Source of the DNA: Euphorbia lathyris
Lineage: Eukaryota; Streptophyta; Magnoliopsida; Malpighiales; Euphorbiaceae
DNA: 64,000 nt
Reading direction: 5' to 3'
Assembly: GCF_963576675.1 (NCBI RefSeq)
Contig: NC_088911.1
Coordinates: 78,707,256 to 78,771,255, forward strand
The stretch's first letter is position 1. Each line of letters begins with the position of its first letter. The position numbers were made by a program, and so were the translations under genes. The notes under the pieces are model-generated. The model was given only the letters and a program-made list of their open reading frames with translations. It was not told the DNA's origin and did no database searches. Shown piece by piece: positions 44,856-57,369 of this stretch.

Positions 44856-46523
44856 TTACAACTTGAACAGTTCCGACCAGAAAGTGCTCATGAAAATGGG
44901 ATCCCTATCACTCACAATCGCTAATGGTATCCCATGGAGGCGAATGATTTCTTTGGAGAAGAGGTCAGCTACTGATTTGGCTGAGTATGGATGCTTTAGA
45001 GGAATAAAATGCGCGTATTTACTCAACCTATCAACCACCACCAATATCGCATCATACCCCTTTGATTTCGGAAGTCCGGTTATGAAATCCATCGACAATT
45101 CAGTCCACACTACTTCGGGGATTTCCAATGGTTGCAAGAGCCCTGCAGGTGCTAATGTAGACGCTTTAAACCTCTGGCAAACATCACAATTTTTGACGAA
45201 CTCTTGTATTGCTTTACTCATACCGATCCAGTAGACATTAGCTGCTAATCGCCTATAAGTTCTGTAAAACCCCGAGTGACCCCCAACCGGAGAGGAATGA
45301 AATTCCTGTAATAGTGAGTGAATCAAGGAAGATTTTGCAGAGATTACCAGTCTATTCTTGTATAAAAGCACCCCTGCCTGAAGTTGGAAGCCCGGTTTGG
45401 ACTTCGGATCATGTTGTAGCTGCTCTCGGATTTTAATTAACTGAGGGTCATTCTCTGCTTCCTTCATCAGTTGTGCACCATCCTCCCACTTAGGATATGA
45501 CTTGATCCATTGTAATTCCCGTTCCTCTTCTCTCCTTGACAGTGCATCAGCAGCTGCGTTGAGTTTTCCCGGCTTATAAAAAATTTCAAATTGGTACCCA
45601 AGGAGTTTTGCCACCCAATTTTGTTGATCGCAAGTGGTTATGCGTTGGTTAAGGAGGTGCTTTAGACTCTTTTGATCAGTAAATACCCGGAATTTTCTGC
45701 CCAAAAGGTAAGGCCTCCAATGATGTATTGCTAATGCTAACCCCATAATTTCTTTCTCATAGGCAGACTTAGACAAGTTCCTTTCCCCTAATGCTTTATT
45801 GAAGTAAGCTATTGGTCGAGCATTTTGCATCAAGACTGCACCCACACCTCGGCCAGACGCATCACATTCGATATCAAATGATTCAGAGAAGTTGGGCAAG
45901 GCAAGAACTGGAGCTTCAGTGATGGCCTGTTTCAGAGTTACAAAGGCTGCTTGTGCTTCTGGATTCCATACGAACCCGTCTTTCTTCGTGAGCTCCGTCA
46001 AGGGTTTAGCAATCTTACCATAATCCATCACGAATTTCCGATAGTAATCCGTTAGCCCGAGAAATCCTCGTACTCCCTTGACCGTTTTTGGTACCGGCAC
46101 GACCGCCTCGACTTTAGCGGGATCCATTTTTACTCCTTCCCCCGTAATCACATGCCCTAAATATTCCACGTTTAAGCCTCCGAATTGACATTTTTTTCTG
46201 TTGGCTACGAACTGATGTTTCTCTAAAATCAGCATCACTGTCTCCAATTGCTTAAGGTGCTCTGCCCAAGTTTTACTAAATATCAAGATGTCATCGAAGA
46301 ACACCAACACTGATTTGCGAAGCAGAGGTCTGAAGATATCGTTCATCGTCGCTTGAAAGGTTGCCGGAGCATTTGTCAAACCAAATGGCATCATAAGATA
46401 CTCGTAATGCCCGTTGTGGGTGCGGAAGGCGGTTTTCTCAATGTCACTTGTCCTCATTTGAATTTGATGATACCTGGACTTGAGGTCGATCTTTGAAAAA
46501 TACTGAGATCCTTGCCAATTCAT
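44856..46523 (-). pseudogene. pol: RT, RNase H and integrase N-terminal part, Reina-type element
   Basis: Starts after a frameshift near 46500, where a run of five Ts replaces the four expected from the flanking RT motif. RT motifs [24 protein letters not shown] and FFDDILIF, RNase H motifs CDASGRGVG, FTDQKSLK and ADALSRR, and integrase motifs HSGFYRTYRRL, CDVCQRFK, MDFITGLP and IVSDRDP appear in order. The frame ends at TAA 44856-44858, within integrase. Confidence 0.9.
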
Positions 46524-48627
46524 CTAAAATCTCTTCTACTACTGGGATTGGATACTTATCTGGAACCGTAACCTTGTTCAACGCCCGATAATCCACACAC
46601 AGTCTCCAAGACGAATCCTTCTTTTTCACCAACAACACGGGGCTCGAATATGCGCTACTGCTGTTCCGAATTATACCTTGCTCTAGCATGTCCGTCACTT
46701 GTCTCTGTATCTCATCTTTGTGATAATGAGGGTAACGGTATGGCCGAACACACACCGGGCCGCTTCCGGAAATCAAATTAATGGCATGTGAAGTTTTTCT
46801 TGGAGGAGGTAGTCCCCTGGGCTCTGCGAAAACTGACTTGAATTTTTTTAGCAGCAACTCTAACTGTTTCAATTGCACCCCTTCCACTACATTTTGTCCT
46901 GCCTCTGTCTTTGACTTAATTTCCACCAGCCCTGTGTTATCCTCCTCTAACCAGACCTGTAATGATGCTGGTTCACGGTGTTTAGACTCAGCTCCCATCA
47001 GTTCGACCAGTCTTCCTCCCATCCAAAACTTCATCTTCTTTTTCTTCCAATCATGGCGGACCTCTCCCAAAGTTTGGAGCCACTCAATGCCGAGAATTAC
47101 ATCCAAATTTCCGATATCCAAGGCTAAGGCCTTAATTTGACATTCAAATTCGCCCATCCCAACCTTTAGATTCGGGCAATACGTCGAAACCCTAACTTTG
47201 TAACCATCTCCCATCCGAATGACTAACGCTCTTCCTTCCTCTTCAGTCAAACCCAATGATTTTACCAAGCGACTAGATATAAAATTATGAGTTGCTCCGC
47301 TATCGATTAGAATTGAAATTGGTATTCCTCCAATTAAGCCCATGAATTTGAAGGTTTTTAAATCTGCCTCATGGTTACTGACCCTACCATTCCATTCCAG
47401 GACTTGGCACTCTCCTTTCCCTTCTTCCCCATCTCCCTCATCATTTTCAATAGCTTCTGCAAAAATAATTTCTCCCTCTTCGTTCACGTCCTCGTCATCT
47501 GCCAACAATAATATCCTCAAAGTCCCTTCCGCACACCTATGTTGGGGCGAATATGGTTGCGCGCATCGAAAGCATAACCCTTTCTTCTTCCTATCATCCC
47601 ACTCCTTTTGGGTAATATGCTTGGTTCCCCTGTTACGTAGTATTGCAGAGCTTTGTGCTACAGAAGATGCTGAAGTTGACCTCCCAGTTTCACTTCTAGC
47701 CCCAAAACTTTGCCTTTCTGACCCGGCCCACTTCTGCCCTTCACGACCCATATTATTAGATCTGGGTCTATTAAAACTTTTCCAATTACTATTAGTTCCA
47801 GTCACGTGACTACTACCTCCACCCCTGTCCTTCCATCCTAACCCTAAAACAGAGCCACCTTTTTTCTCTTTGGCTAGCGTCGATTCCGCCGTCCGAGCAA
47901 GCCTCATCGCATCCAACCTAGTCGGTGGGTGATGCATCCGCACTTTGTTGCGTACTTCCTCCTTTAAACCCTTCACGAAGTACCCTACATATTGTAACTC
48001 TGGTTGGCGAGGAACAAGAGAAGCTACCAGTTCAAACTCTTCTATGAAATCTGCCACTGTTCCGTGTTGTTGCAGTGATGCTAATTCCTCATATGGGTTA
48101 GGCATATCTAGGTTTCCAAACCTTTGTAAAAACTCTTCTTTGAAATTTCCCCAATCAAATTGAGGGTTAGATTCCCTGAGAAGGCTGAACCAGTTAATCG
48201 CTGCTCCCTCCATGCAAATCTCCGTGTTATCCAACCACGAACTCACTGGCGTTTGATTGATACGAAAATACGTCTCTGCTCGGGTCAACCAGCCTCTAGG
48301 GTCCATCCCATCGAACATAGGCAACTTCACTCGCCTTCCGGCCATGGACAAAGTTGTATCTGTGTTTTCCGCGGTTTGATTCCCTCCGGCCATCACCAGA
48401 TGCCGCCTTACTCCCGGTGTCACCACGTGACCAGTCATGAATGCCTCGCCGGAGCTTCCTACTGTAGGCGTCACCCTGGCTTCTATACTCTGCGAAACTG
48501 AGTCTTTGTCTCCGCTGGGTAAGTGCTCAAGCTTCTTCATAATAGCCACCAGATGTTGGCGTGTTTCCTCCGCTGATACCTGTAAAGAAGATACATTCTG
48601 GGAAAGCATGGTGGACTGTTTCTGCAT
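46444..48627 (-). pseudogene. gag: gag, protease and RT start, Reina-type element
   Basis: A 727-codon frame. Gag domain (about residues 90-260, PMFDGMDPRGWLTRAETYF), a basic Ser/Gly-rich linker, a variant zinc knuckle CFRCAQPYSPQHRC, the protease site ILIDSGATHNF, and the beginning of RT (LCVDYRALN, YPIPVVEEILDEL). It then leaves frame at the T-run near 46500. Confidence 0.9.
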
Positions 48628-48740
48628 TGCTGTGAGTTGTTTTCAATCCCTATTATCTTCGTATTTGTGGTGTCAAACTTAGCCTGAACCCTAGGGTCCA
48701 GATGATCGTCGGTCTTGGACATCCGGCAGGTCGGACCAAT

Positions 48741-49089
48741 TGATAGAAATCACTTCAGCTCCAACAGATTTAGGTTAAACTATAAGAGAGCAAAGATAAT
48801 AAGAGCAAGAGAGTTTGATATTTGATTCAATAGAACAGTGAACAAGCCTTCCTTCTCTAGGAAGTTACAAAGTAAAGACCCAGGGACACTGCCCCCACCA
48901 CTCCTACCACAATGCAGGTGGTACCCAAAATAGCAAAACAACAACTGACTCTCTCCTTCAGCCCTCCCCTTATTTAAGCTAAATTACTACTCACTACAGA
49001 CAAATTAGTGAATTACCCCTTTACCCTTCTTCCTAGTGTAAACTCTCAACACCTTTGGTCCCACCTCACCTTGGTCACCATTCTTAACA
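48741..49089 (-). repeat. 5' LTR of Reina-type element
   Basis: 349 bp, partner of 43680-44028. On the minus strand the sequence after it, ATTGGTCCGACCTGCCGG, is in primer-site position and starts with TGG after two bases, but I cannot assign the tRNA. Confidence 0.92.
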
Positions 49090-52000
49090 GTTCCACTGTC
49101 CAGATTCCTGGTTTATGAATTCCTAAACCCGTGTAGGTCGCAGTTCAAACAATGAGACCAGTGGTCTTTTACAGTTTAAGCCTGGTAACCAGTTGTCACT
49201 CCAAATCTGGACTTTCTCCCCTGTTCCGATCCTCCACATCATGCCGTATATAATAATAGCTCTAGCTTCCCAAATCCCTCGCCAGAAGAAGAAGCTAGGA
49301 TTTTGGCATGTCGTAACGGAAATGAAATCTTTTTTCCGTGATATTTAGCTTTGAGAACACGGGCACATAGGGATGTCGAGTTTTTTATTAGCCGCCATCA
49401 TTGTTTGTCAATGAGGGAAAGGTTGAAAGATCTTAACCATCGAAATCCTAGTCCACCATGCTTCTTAGATTTGCATAGGACATCCCAAGATAACCAGTGC
49501 ATAGGCCGCGAGCCTTCTTTCCCTCCCCACCAAAACCTGCTAATCAGACTTTGTATGTCCATACAAAAAGAGTCGGATAGGAGAAAATAGGACATTATGT
49601 ATTGGGGGATTGATTGAATCACTTCTTTTATCAATATTTCCTTTCCATCCGTCGATAGTAGACGTTCCTCCCAACCTTTGATTCGTCGTTGTATTCTTTC
49701 TTTCACACTTGCAAAAGACAACATTTTTGGACCTTTCGATAATTGTTGGCAGTCCAAGGTATTTAGGAAAAGTCCCAGTCTCCTGGACCCTCATCACTTT
49801 GCAAATCTCAGCCCATCTCTCACTTGGAACCCCACTGCTAAAATAGATTTCTGACTTTTCAAAATTTACCATCTGACCCGAGCAATGTTCATACTGTTGC
49901 AGTATTTCCTTTATAATCTCAGCTTTAGACTTGGTGGCATGACCAAAAATCATAGAGTCGTCAGTGAAAAATAAGTGAGATATATAGGGATTGTTTCTGC
50001 ATAGTTTTATCCCATGTAACATCCCTGTTCAATTGCCTTTCTGATACATGCTGATAACGCTTCTGCATAAATCAAAAAAAGATACGGGGAGATTGGGTCC
50101 CCTTGACGAAGCCCTCTAGACGGTGAAATTTTCTCCATCGGCCGACCATTAACCAGAAAAGACATTGTGACAGTCGAAACACATAGCAAAACCAGCTGTA
50201 TAAAATGCCACGAGAATCCCATATGGTGTAAGACTTCACTGAGAAACCCCCACTCGATTCGGTCATATGCCTTTCTCATATCCATTTTAAGCGCAAAATT
50301 TCCTTTCTTACCCTTAAGTCTAGTTTTCATACTGTGCAAGGCTTCGAATGCAATTATGGAATTATCTGTGATAAGCCGTCCTGGAACCAAAGCAGACTGG
50401 GTATCATGAATTATAACAGGCAGAACTAGCTTTAGTATGTTTGCGAGGACCTTATACACTATTTTGTACAAAACATTGTAGAGCACTATATGTCTTAGGC
50501 CCTTCACAACTTTCAGTTTTTTAATTTTGGGGATAAGAGCAATAAAAGTATGATTTAAGCCCTCTGGCATCTCACCCGTGGATAATATATGCAAGAGAAA
50601 AGAGACTATATCATCCTCCAGCACATCCCAATATTTTTTATAAAGCATAGAAGACATACCATCGGGACCTGGTGACATGTTTGAGCTTATCTGTTGTAGG
50701 GCTTGGAATATCTCTTCACGAGTGAACTCAGCAGCAATATCGGTCCTCTATAATGGAGTCAATCGGCTTGGAATCACTGAAATAAGGTCAGCCCCGTCAG
50801 TCGTATCTGAAGCTGTGGATAGCTCGGAAAAATACTGAAGAACCACCTCCCCAATCTACTGCTATCCTTCCACCCATTGTCCTGTTGCGTTTTTCAGTTT
50901 GGACAAGGAATTATTCCATCGTCTAGCAGTACAGCGGGCATGAAAATAGGCCGTATTACGATCGCCAGCCTGCATCCACTCAATCTTCAATCGTTGCTTC
51001 CATATCTACTCTTCCATCAGTAATAATTCTAAGATTTTCCTTGTTAACACAGCCTCTCTGATTTTATTCTGCGGGTCTACTTCTCTCCGCACTTCTCCTA
51101 GTTCCTCCGTGAGATTACGAAGTTGAAGCTTGATATTTCCAAACTTGGTCTTATTCCAGGAGGAAAGGTTTTTTGCCAAAATACTTAGCGATTGTTGGAT
51201 ATCCGCTCCCTCTTCCCGACTATCCCGCCAACTCTTATGTATTACTTCATTACAACCCGCATCTTGGGTCCAGAATGTTTCAAATCTGAATAACAGTTTC
51301 CCTTTGTTACTTCCTACATCTTTCTTCTCGATGGTAATCAGGATTGGGTTATAGTCCGATGAGATACGAGGGAGGTGGCTAACATAAGCTTCTGGGAATC
51401 GAACTCTCCCTCAATCTGTTGCTAGGAAACGATCCAGACGTTCCCAAATTGCATCATTAACAGATCGACGATTGTACCATGTAAATCCTGACCCCCCGGC
51501 CCCCATATCATGTAGGTCACAGACGTTCAGGCTCTGTTGGAAGGCTGACATCTCGCTGTTATCCCATAGTCGACCTCCCTACTTTTCAGAGGAAAAGAGA
51601 ATTTCATTAAAGTCTCCGAAGCATAGCAGCGGTTGAGGGTCAACTGGGCCAAAAAATCTCATCAATTCCCATGTCAGATGTTTGTTTTGTCATTCAGGCC
51701 ACCCATACTTTCACAAGCCTCTCCATTGTGACTCCCCCGATGGGCTTACGATAAAGTAGATACAGTGTAGGGAGTATCTCATTACAGTTAGCTCAATATC
51801 CTTTCTCCATACCAATATCAATCCTCCATTTTTACCCAGTGCATCTACAGATAGCTTGCGTCATTCTTCCTTATCCGAGTCTCCATCAGGAAGAAAACAT
51901 ATGGTCTTTGCTCCCTCAAAATCCTTCTGAGGGTTTGGAGTGTCCAAGGATTACCCATTCCTTGGACATTCCAGCTAAGCACTCTCATTGTTGAGGGTGG

Positions 52001-52689
52001 GACCTAGTGTTGGCCTCCACCCTATTAATAACATTGTAATCGTTGCATAGCTTCTTTGGACTAGCTACATCTAACATATCAGTATCCTCAATGCCTCTTT
52101 TCTTTTCCTTTATCTTAGGCTCCAGACCTTTTTGTATTGGCATGGTCAGCCCCTTTTTTCTCATTATTTTCACCTGGCGTAGCTTCTGTTTTTTCCCATG
52201 ATTTGGAGATAAACCTGCAGTATTCGGAATACTTTTGACTTGTACCTCTGACGTATCCCACGTTTTATCTGCAGAGCTGTGAATAATACTCATTGTTGGC
52301 CTAGCAACCGTCACCGAATTCGTGTTCAATTTCCTCCTGGCTTGACTCTCCCCCACTGAACTGGTTGTATCCTTCTGTCCTGAGGATGAGATTCCCTTTA
52401 ATTTGGACTGCGAATACTGCCTATTCATTTGTGATCCCAGGAAACTCTCACTATGCATTTTCATTGGTGAAGCTCGTAGAGACGGGCCATGGGGCCAATC
52501 TTAAACCTCAACATCTTCAGGCATTAGATCATAATCATCGTGATTATGGCCGAGAACCCCACACTAGTAGCAGTAGTTAGATAATTTTTCATATCGGAAG
52601 AACACCCAGCCTGGTTCTCCTTTGCTGTTGTGCACTCTAATTCTCCTGAGTAGCGATTTCTGGACATCCACACTGATTCAGACCTTAAC
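49090..52689 (-). pseudogene. LINE (L1-type) RT, endonuclease and ORF1 C-terminus
   Basis: Minus-strand LINE body. RT (50678-50007 and 50022-49398, overlapping frames) shows MSPGPDGMSSMLYKKYW, ALKMDMRKAYDRIEW, GLRQGDPISPYLFL, the catalytic box as FTDD (YADD in most LINEs) and the FWWGGKEG C-terminal motif. The endonuclease region (about 51990-50760) is full of stops and shifts. ORF1 C-terminus (52464-51985, MHSESFLGSQMNRQ) overlaps the endonuclease start. A degenerate CCHC knuckle (YCY-CGVLGH) lies near 52550. A Sirevirus-type LTR interrupts ORF1 at 52690; its upstream part resumes at 63688. Confidence 0.82.
51685..52689 (-). repeat. LINE segment, copy 1 of a 1-kb duplication
   Basis: Aligns with 61879-62917. 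By eye there are 14 substitutions and one 34-bp deletion here (after GCATCTACAG near 51850) which shifts the endonuclease frame. Ends in TTAAC, directly before the LTR. Confidence 0.9.
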
Positions 52690-53454
52690 TGTTGGTCCCT
52701 TATAACGTTACAAGTATAGTTCCAAGGGGGGGTTAGGAACTATTTAAACTTTTTAAAGATTTAGGGCAGACTTCTTTTCTCAAGAGAAAAGGTTTAACAA
52801 CGTAATGGCTTGATCAAGTTCTGTGTGGAATGAAGCTTCTGATGGCACTATTTATAGAGACGTCTTGAGGCATCGGTCATTTCGAATTTCGAAATAACCG
52901 TTGGAGGGAAACGGCTTCCTGTCGTTGTCATCCTGACTTGCTCAGAGCTCTCGGCCAATCAGATTTGTGTATCTTCTGTCCTCGGTCAGCTTTTGGTCAG
53001 CTCGGCAGAGTGTCTCACTATTTATAGTAAAGTCAACTTGACAGCATACTGTGTCGTCTGAACTTTACCCGAAGTGGAAATACTTTGTCTGGAAGTTTTC
53101 CTTAGCCAGCTGCTGTCTTGTATGCTTTGTCGAATCAACTCAGTAGCTTCGTTCCGAAGTTGTTCCCTGAAGGTCTTCTAGATCCTTCTCTTGCTGAGTT
53201 GCGTTTTGTACACAGCGACATCGTTTTGATAAACGCGGGCCGAGTTGTCTTGAGTTGTTTGACTTGGGCTTTGACTTTCGTATTGGGCTTGGGCCTTTTA
53301 ATTCTTGTGTCTTATAAACAATTTAACTCAACATTGAACAAACACATTAGTAGAATAAATCAAAGCATTTAAACTTAGTGTGTTTAGAATATGTTTTTCA
53401 ATTATACTTAAACAATTTTGTCAAATCAAAATTATGTGGAAAGGTGTTTCAACA
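52690..53454 (-). repeat. 3' LTR of Sirevirus-like element 2, compact form
   Basis: 765 bp against about 1333 bp in element 1. U3 and TATA (minus TCTATAAATAG near 52855) are kept; about 570 bp of R/U5 between the leader CACACAGAACTTG and the terminal GGGACCAACA side is missing. Confidence 0.93.
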
Positions 53455-53550
53455 ACCTCCCCATTTTGATGTTGGCAAAACTATTCAGCGAGGAACTCAG
53501 TATTGAGCTCCCCCATGATAGTTGACCTAACTTAGCAAACTCCCCCGTAA
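53455..53550 (-). other. Polypurine tracts of element 2
   Basis: Minus strand AAAATGGGGAGGT abuts the 3' LTR. Two more tracts, ATGGGGGAG and ACGGGGGAG, lie near 53513 and 53544, as in element 1. The terminal tract has one G fewer than in element 1. 53551-53988 has no gene. Confidence 0.8.
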
Positions 53551-53988
53551 GGGTTGAGCTGCTGACTTAGTTTTACTCTAAACATTTAAAGGTTTAATCG
53601 AGTAAGTCTAAGGTCAGTTTTTCAGATAGGTCAGCTCATGTAACATATTCTATTTTACTCAGTGTTTAAGCAGAAGGTTTTATCATTCAGAGGGCGCTGA
53701 GTAAATTGTTGTTCAATGAGTTTTATAAGACAATGTTATATAAGCATATAAGTCAATGTCAAACATGTTATCAGTATTGGGTTCAATCAATAAGTTTTAC
53801 AAGTGTTAGACATAGCTGATTCAATTTGAAGATACATAATAACTCAGTACACAGCAACATATATCATAACTCATGAATAGAATGAAAGATGCAGGTATGA
53901 TATATTGATATCGGTAGTTAGTGTTTAAAACTTAAAGACAAGGCATATAGATTACATCATACTTAGTCTATACTGAGCTAGCCTATAT

Positions 53989-56904
53989 CTATTTCTTTTT
54001 CTTTTGTTGGGATTGACTAGATCCATGTTGTGTTCTTGGTTGTGTTCTCGCTTGTTCTTTCTCCCCCGTTTTGTCAGCATCGGGAGGAGGAATCCTAAAG
54101 CTGTCAGTTAAGATAGCCCTGGTTAGTTCATTGGACAGCGCTTTGAGTCGGTCAGCACTTTCATTGACACCATCAAAAATGGCAACTCCCTGATTTGAGA
54201 CTTCATCAGGTATATTGAGTGCAGCAGCGCTGATCATACTGACGATGAAAGCTTCAGACTTACCAATCCATATAAGTGCGTCAGTCAGTCCAGCAATGAC
54301 TTGATGAAAGGTTTTGAGTACGTAGGTGTCAAAGTACTGACGCTGAACATTTGTGTGACGTATGTGATTAAAGGTTTGTCTTGTGATAGACAGCATCTCG
54401 TTTTGTTTCATTGCGTCAGTGTCCATCTCCTGCTTGTTCAGATTCAGCAATCGAACAGCTTCACCAATTTGCTCCACTGAGCACTGAGAGTAAGAAACCA
54501 TTTGCTCATTGGTCTTGAGTTGCTCGGTGTGAAGCTGAGCAAAGAGCATCTTTACTTCATCAGAAGTTGCATATCCAGGGTTCACAGCTGACAAGTTCTG
54601 TACTTGCTGTTGTAGAGCGTTTAAGTGTTGCACAGTTGTCAGCTGGATCTCGGCCAGCTTGGCGATGGAATCCTGCTTAGCTTGTTGTGTTTGATAGGAG
54701 ATGATGATACTCAGTAAGTCCTTAAATCCCTTAACTTCGTTCAGAAGCTGAGTTACTTGGGAAAGCTGAGTAGTCTCCACATTAGAAGACCCAGCAGCAG
54801 GAGTAGACGATTGTTGAAGGTCTTTGATCAAGGTTTGTACTGAGTCGATGATGCATTTGCCAGACTCAGTGACATTCATGTAGCTTAAAGAACCTTCATT
54901 CAATTGTCCAGATGCATCAGTATGACCGGTGGAAGGAGGAGTCAAAGGAATGACATGGTTAGTGACTGGAAGTGTTGTTCCAATCTGCACTTGAGGTTTT
55001 GGTAGGGTTGATTGATCGGCAGAGATGTTAATTTGAGAAGTAGAAATTCGAATACTGTCGGTGCTGACGGGTGCAGATACATTTGGAGTCAGCACAATGC
55101 TTGGATGGACAGCATTGACAGTAATCGCCTCAACCTGACTTGTTGAGGTGGCGGAAGCACTTAAGTCGGCATGTTCCTGTTGAGAAGAAACAGAGGCTTG
55201 CTTTTCTATAGATGCCAATGTAGTAGAAGGTTGTTGTCGTTTGAAAATTTTTAGCTTCAGAGCAGAAGGGTCCTGGGTTGGCTTTTGAATAACGAAGTCA
55301 GGAAGACTTGGTGGTTGTATAGGAGGCTCACTGACTATCTTCTCACATGCCTTAACCAACCTTCTTTTTCTAGGAGGATTGTCAGCCTGTATAGACTCTC
55401 CTGAGTGAGATGGAGAAGATTCTTGTTGCTCATTATTAAGCTGGTCAGCTTGTACTTGGACTTGATCAACATTGTGTTGGTCAAGTTCTTGGTCTTCTCT
55501 AGCAGCCAACACAGTATGGGCTTGCTCAGCTGCAACTTCACTGGTTGTTTCCTCATCATCCTCAGCGTCATCCTGACCGCTGGCCTCTTCTACTTCGTCA
55601 TCTTCTGAACTATCACCATCTAGTTCTTCCTCGACTTGTGCAATAAACTGGTCGTCCAGATGCACTTCTTCTTCTTGTTCCTCAGGCATAGTTCCTAAAC
55701 ACTGTGTGTAGTGAGAGTCACCAGGCACAATAATGTCAGTAGGGATAGCATCGAGGGGAGTCAGTGTAGAAGACTTGTGCTTTTTCTGAGGTTGCACATC
55801 AGCATCAGTTCTGTCCTCAGTTTCAGGCTCATCTTGCCTGCTTCATTTATCAGCTGACTTAGGTCTCTCCTGACCCTTAGTACCAGCTGACTTTTACCTC
55901 TTAGCTGGAGACTCAGTATCATGTGAAGGAGTCTCAACAGCTTTCCTCTTATGAGAAGCGGGGGCCTTAGTTCTTTTCCCTTTCTGCGGAACAACTGTTT
56001 CCTCAGCTTGTCCAGCAGCAGCAGTAGCAGCTTTTCCTTTCTTTAGAGGCTGACCGAACTTCAACGCTCTTAGTGAAGCTGCTGTGATCTCAGATCCTTT
56101 AGCTTCTACTTTATCAGTTAGGTCTACCTGATGATCAATGAGGATCCTGGTGATGAGTGATCCTAGCCTTAGAGTTCCGGTACTCCTTAGGAAGCCAGCA
56201 ATGAGGAATACTGGCATGTTGATTGGCTTGTACGTCAGCATATGCCAGATGAAGCATTGCTCGAAGTTTGTTGCTGAGGTGGTGCAGTTAATCTTGGGAT
56301 AGATAAAATAACTCAGCATATAATGAGCCATCTTCTGGTGCTGACCCATGGAGGAACTGGATACTTCTCCTGAGTGGCCTGCAGGTTTACAGAAGTTGAC
56401 CTCGTACCCAGTACCATCCTGATCTCCAGATCTCCTTAGCCTTGCTCCCTCAGTTTTTAACTTGAGCAGATTCCCTAGGTAGAGAGGGTTGATGAAGATG
56501 GTTTTCTCTTTTACCACGGTTACCAAGTAGTCCTGGTTATCATTGGCAACGGGAAGGTTGTGGTAAAACTCCTTTACAAGGTCAGGATAGGTGGGATCCC
56601 TAATCGAAAACAGCTCAGTCCATCCATTCTGTGAAATCCACTCACAGAAGGGTTGTTCGGATTGCACGAAGGCTTCAGATACCCATCTTGAGGGCTCAAC
56701 CTTCCATTCTCGGACGTTTTCGAAGACCTTTGAATAGGTCCTGACTTTTTCAGGCTTTCCCTTACCAGAGGAGGTTTGGCCAGTTTTTCCTTTGCTCGGC
56801 GAGGTGACCTTGGTAGATTCCGGCACAGAGATTTGCCTGGAAGTTTCATCGGAGCTGGGCTTAGGGTGGCCGACACCGGAAATGTTGAATGAAACTTTAG
56901 TCAT
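53989..56904 (-). pseudogene. Third (env-like) ORF of Sirevirus-like element 2
   Basis: ATG at 56904 (MTKVSFNISGVGHPKPSSDE). The frame is open to a stop at 55894-55896, has a second stop shortly after, and is open again in the same frame from 55797 to 53989, about 970 codons in total. Same architecture as in element 1: conserved N-terminal 300 residues (FCEWISQNGW, FEQCFIWHMLTYKPINMPVF, TLRLGSLITRIL), Lys-rich segment, acidic Gln-rich middle, helical C-terminus (QMVSYSQCSVEQIGEAVRLL). The protein stays alignable with element 1 throughout, which suggests past selection. No membrane span stands out. Confidence 0.75.
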
Positions 56905-57008
56905 AGTTGAAGAATGCGTTTGGGAAGCTTTGAGAGTTTTTAGAGAGAAAGCTTTCTTTGCCTTAGAATTCGGTAGTCGTAAAGAGAAAACAATGGGAAT
57001 TTACCCAT

Positions 57009-57016
57009 TATTTATA
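57009..57016 (-). promoter_or_regulatory. Internal TATA box upstream of the third ORF (element 2)
   Basis: Minus strand CACCGCTATAAATAATGGGT, 105-112 bp before the ATG at 56904, matching element 1. The leader is CT/A-rich (TCTCTAAAAACTCTCAAAGC). 57017-57369 is otherwise non-coding. Confidence 0.55.
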
Positions 57017-57369
57017 GCGGTGAAGTGTGGATCTTAACGAATCCATGTGTCAGTTTTGCCTCGGGATTGTGAACCGACAATGATCCTGGCATTTATGACA
57101 CATTCGGCGCATACGTCATCCTAGGTGGCTATACGCGTGCTTTTGCATTTATTCTAACGGATCTAACACTCAGCGTTTAGAATACTAAGCGTTTCATATT
57201 CTGAGTGGTCAGTATTGCATAAAGGGATTATTTCTAAGTTTAAACTAACTTACTCAGTGTGCAAATTTACTCAGTATTTGCTGTTCAATTAATTTCAATG
57301 AGTACTCAGCAAAAACAATCATTCAGCATTGTAATTCACTCAGCATGCATATTTATTTAGTTCAGGAAT

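Larger units (their letters stand above)
43680..49089 (-). mobile_element. Ty3/gypsy chromovirus, Reina type, inserted in the LINE
   Basis: A compact 5410-bp element with 349-bp LTRs that differ at about three positions (0.9%), and a perfect TSD, GTTCC, at 43675-43679 and 49090-49094. Gag, protease, RT, RNase H, integrase and a chromodomain are encoded on the minus strand. Short LTRs, small size and a C-terminal chromodomain suit the Reina clade. One frameshift and one nonsense codon inactivate it. It splits the LINE between its RT and its C-terminal region. Confidence 0.93.
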
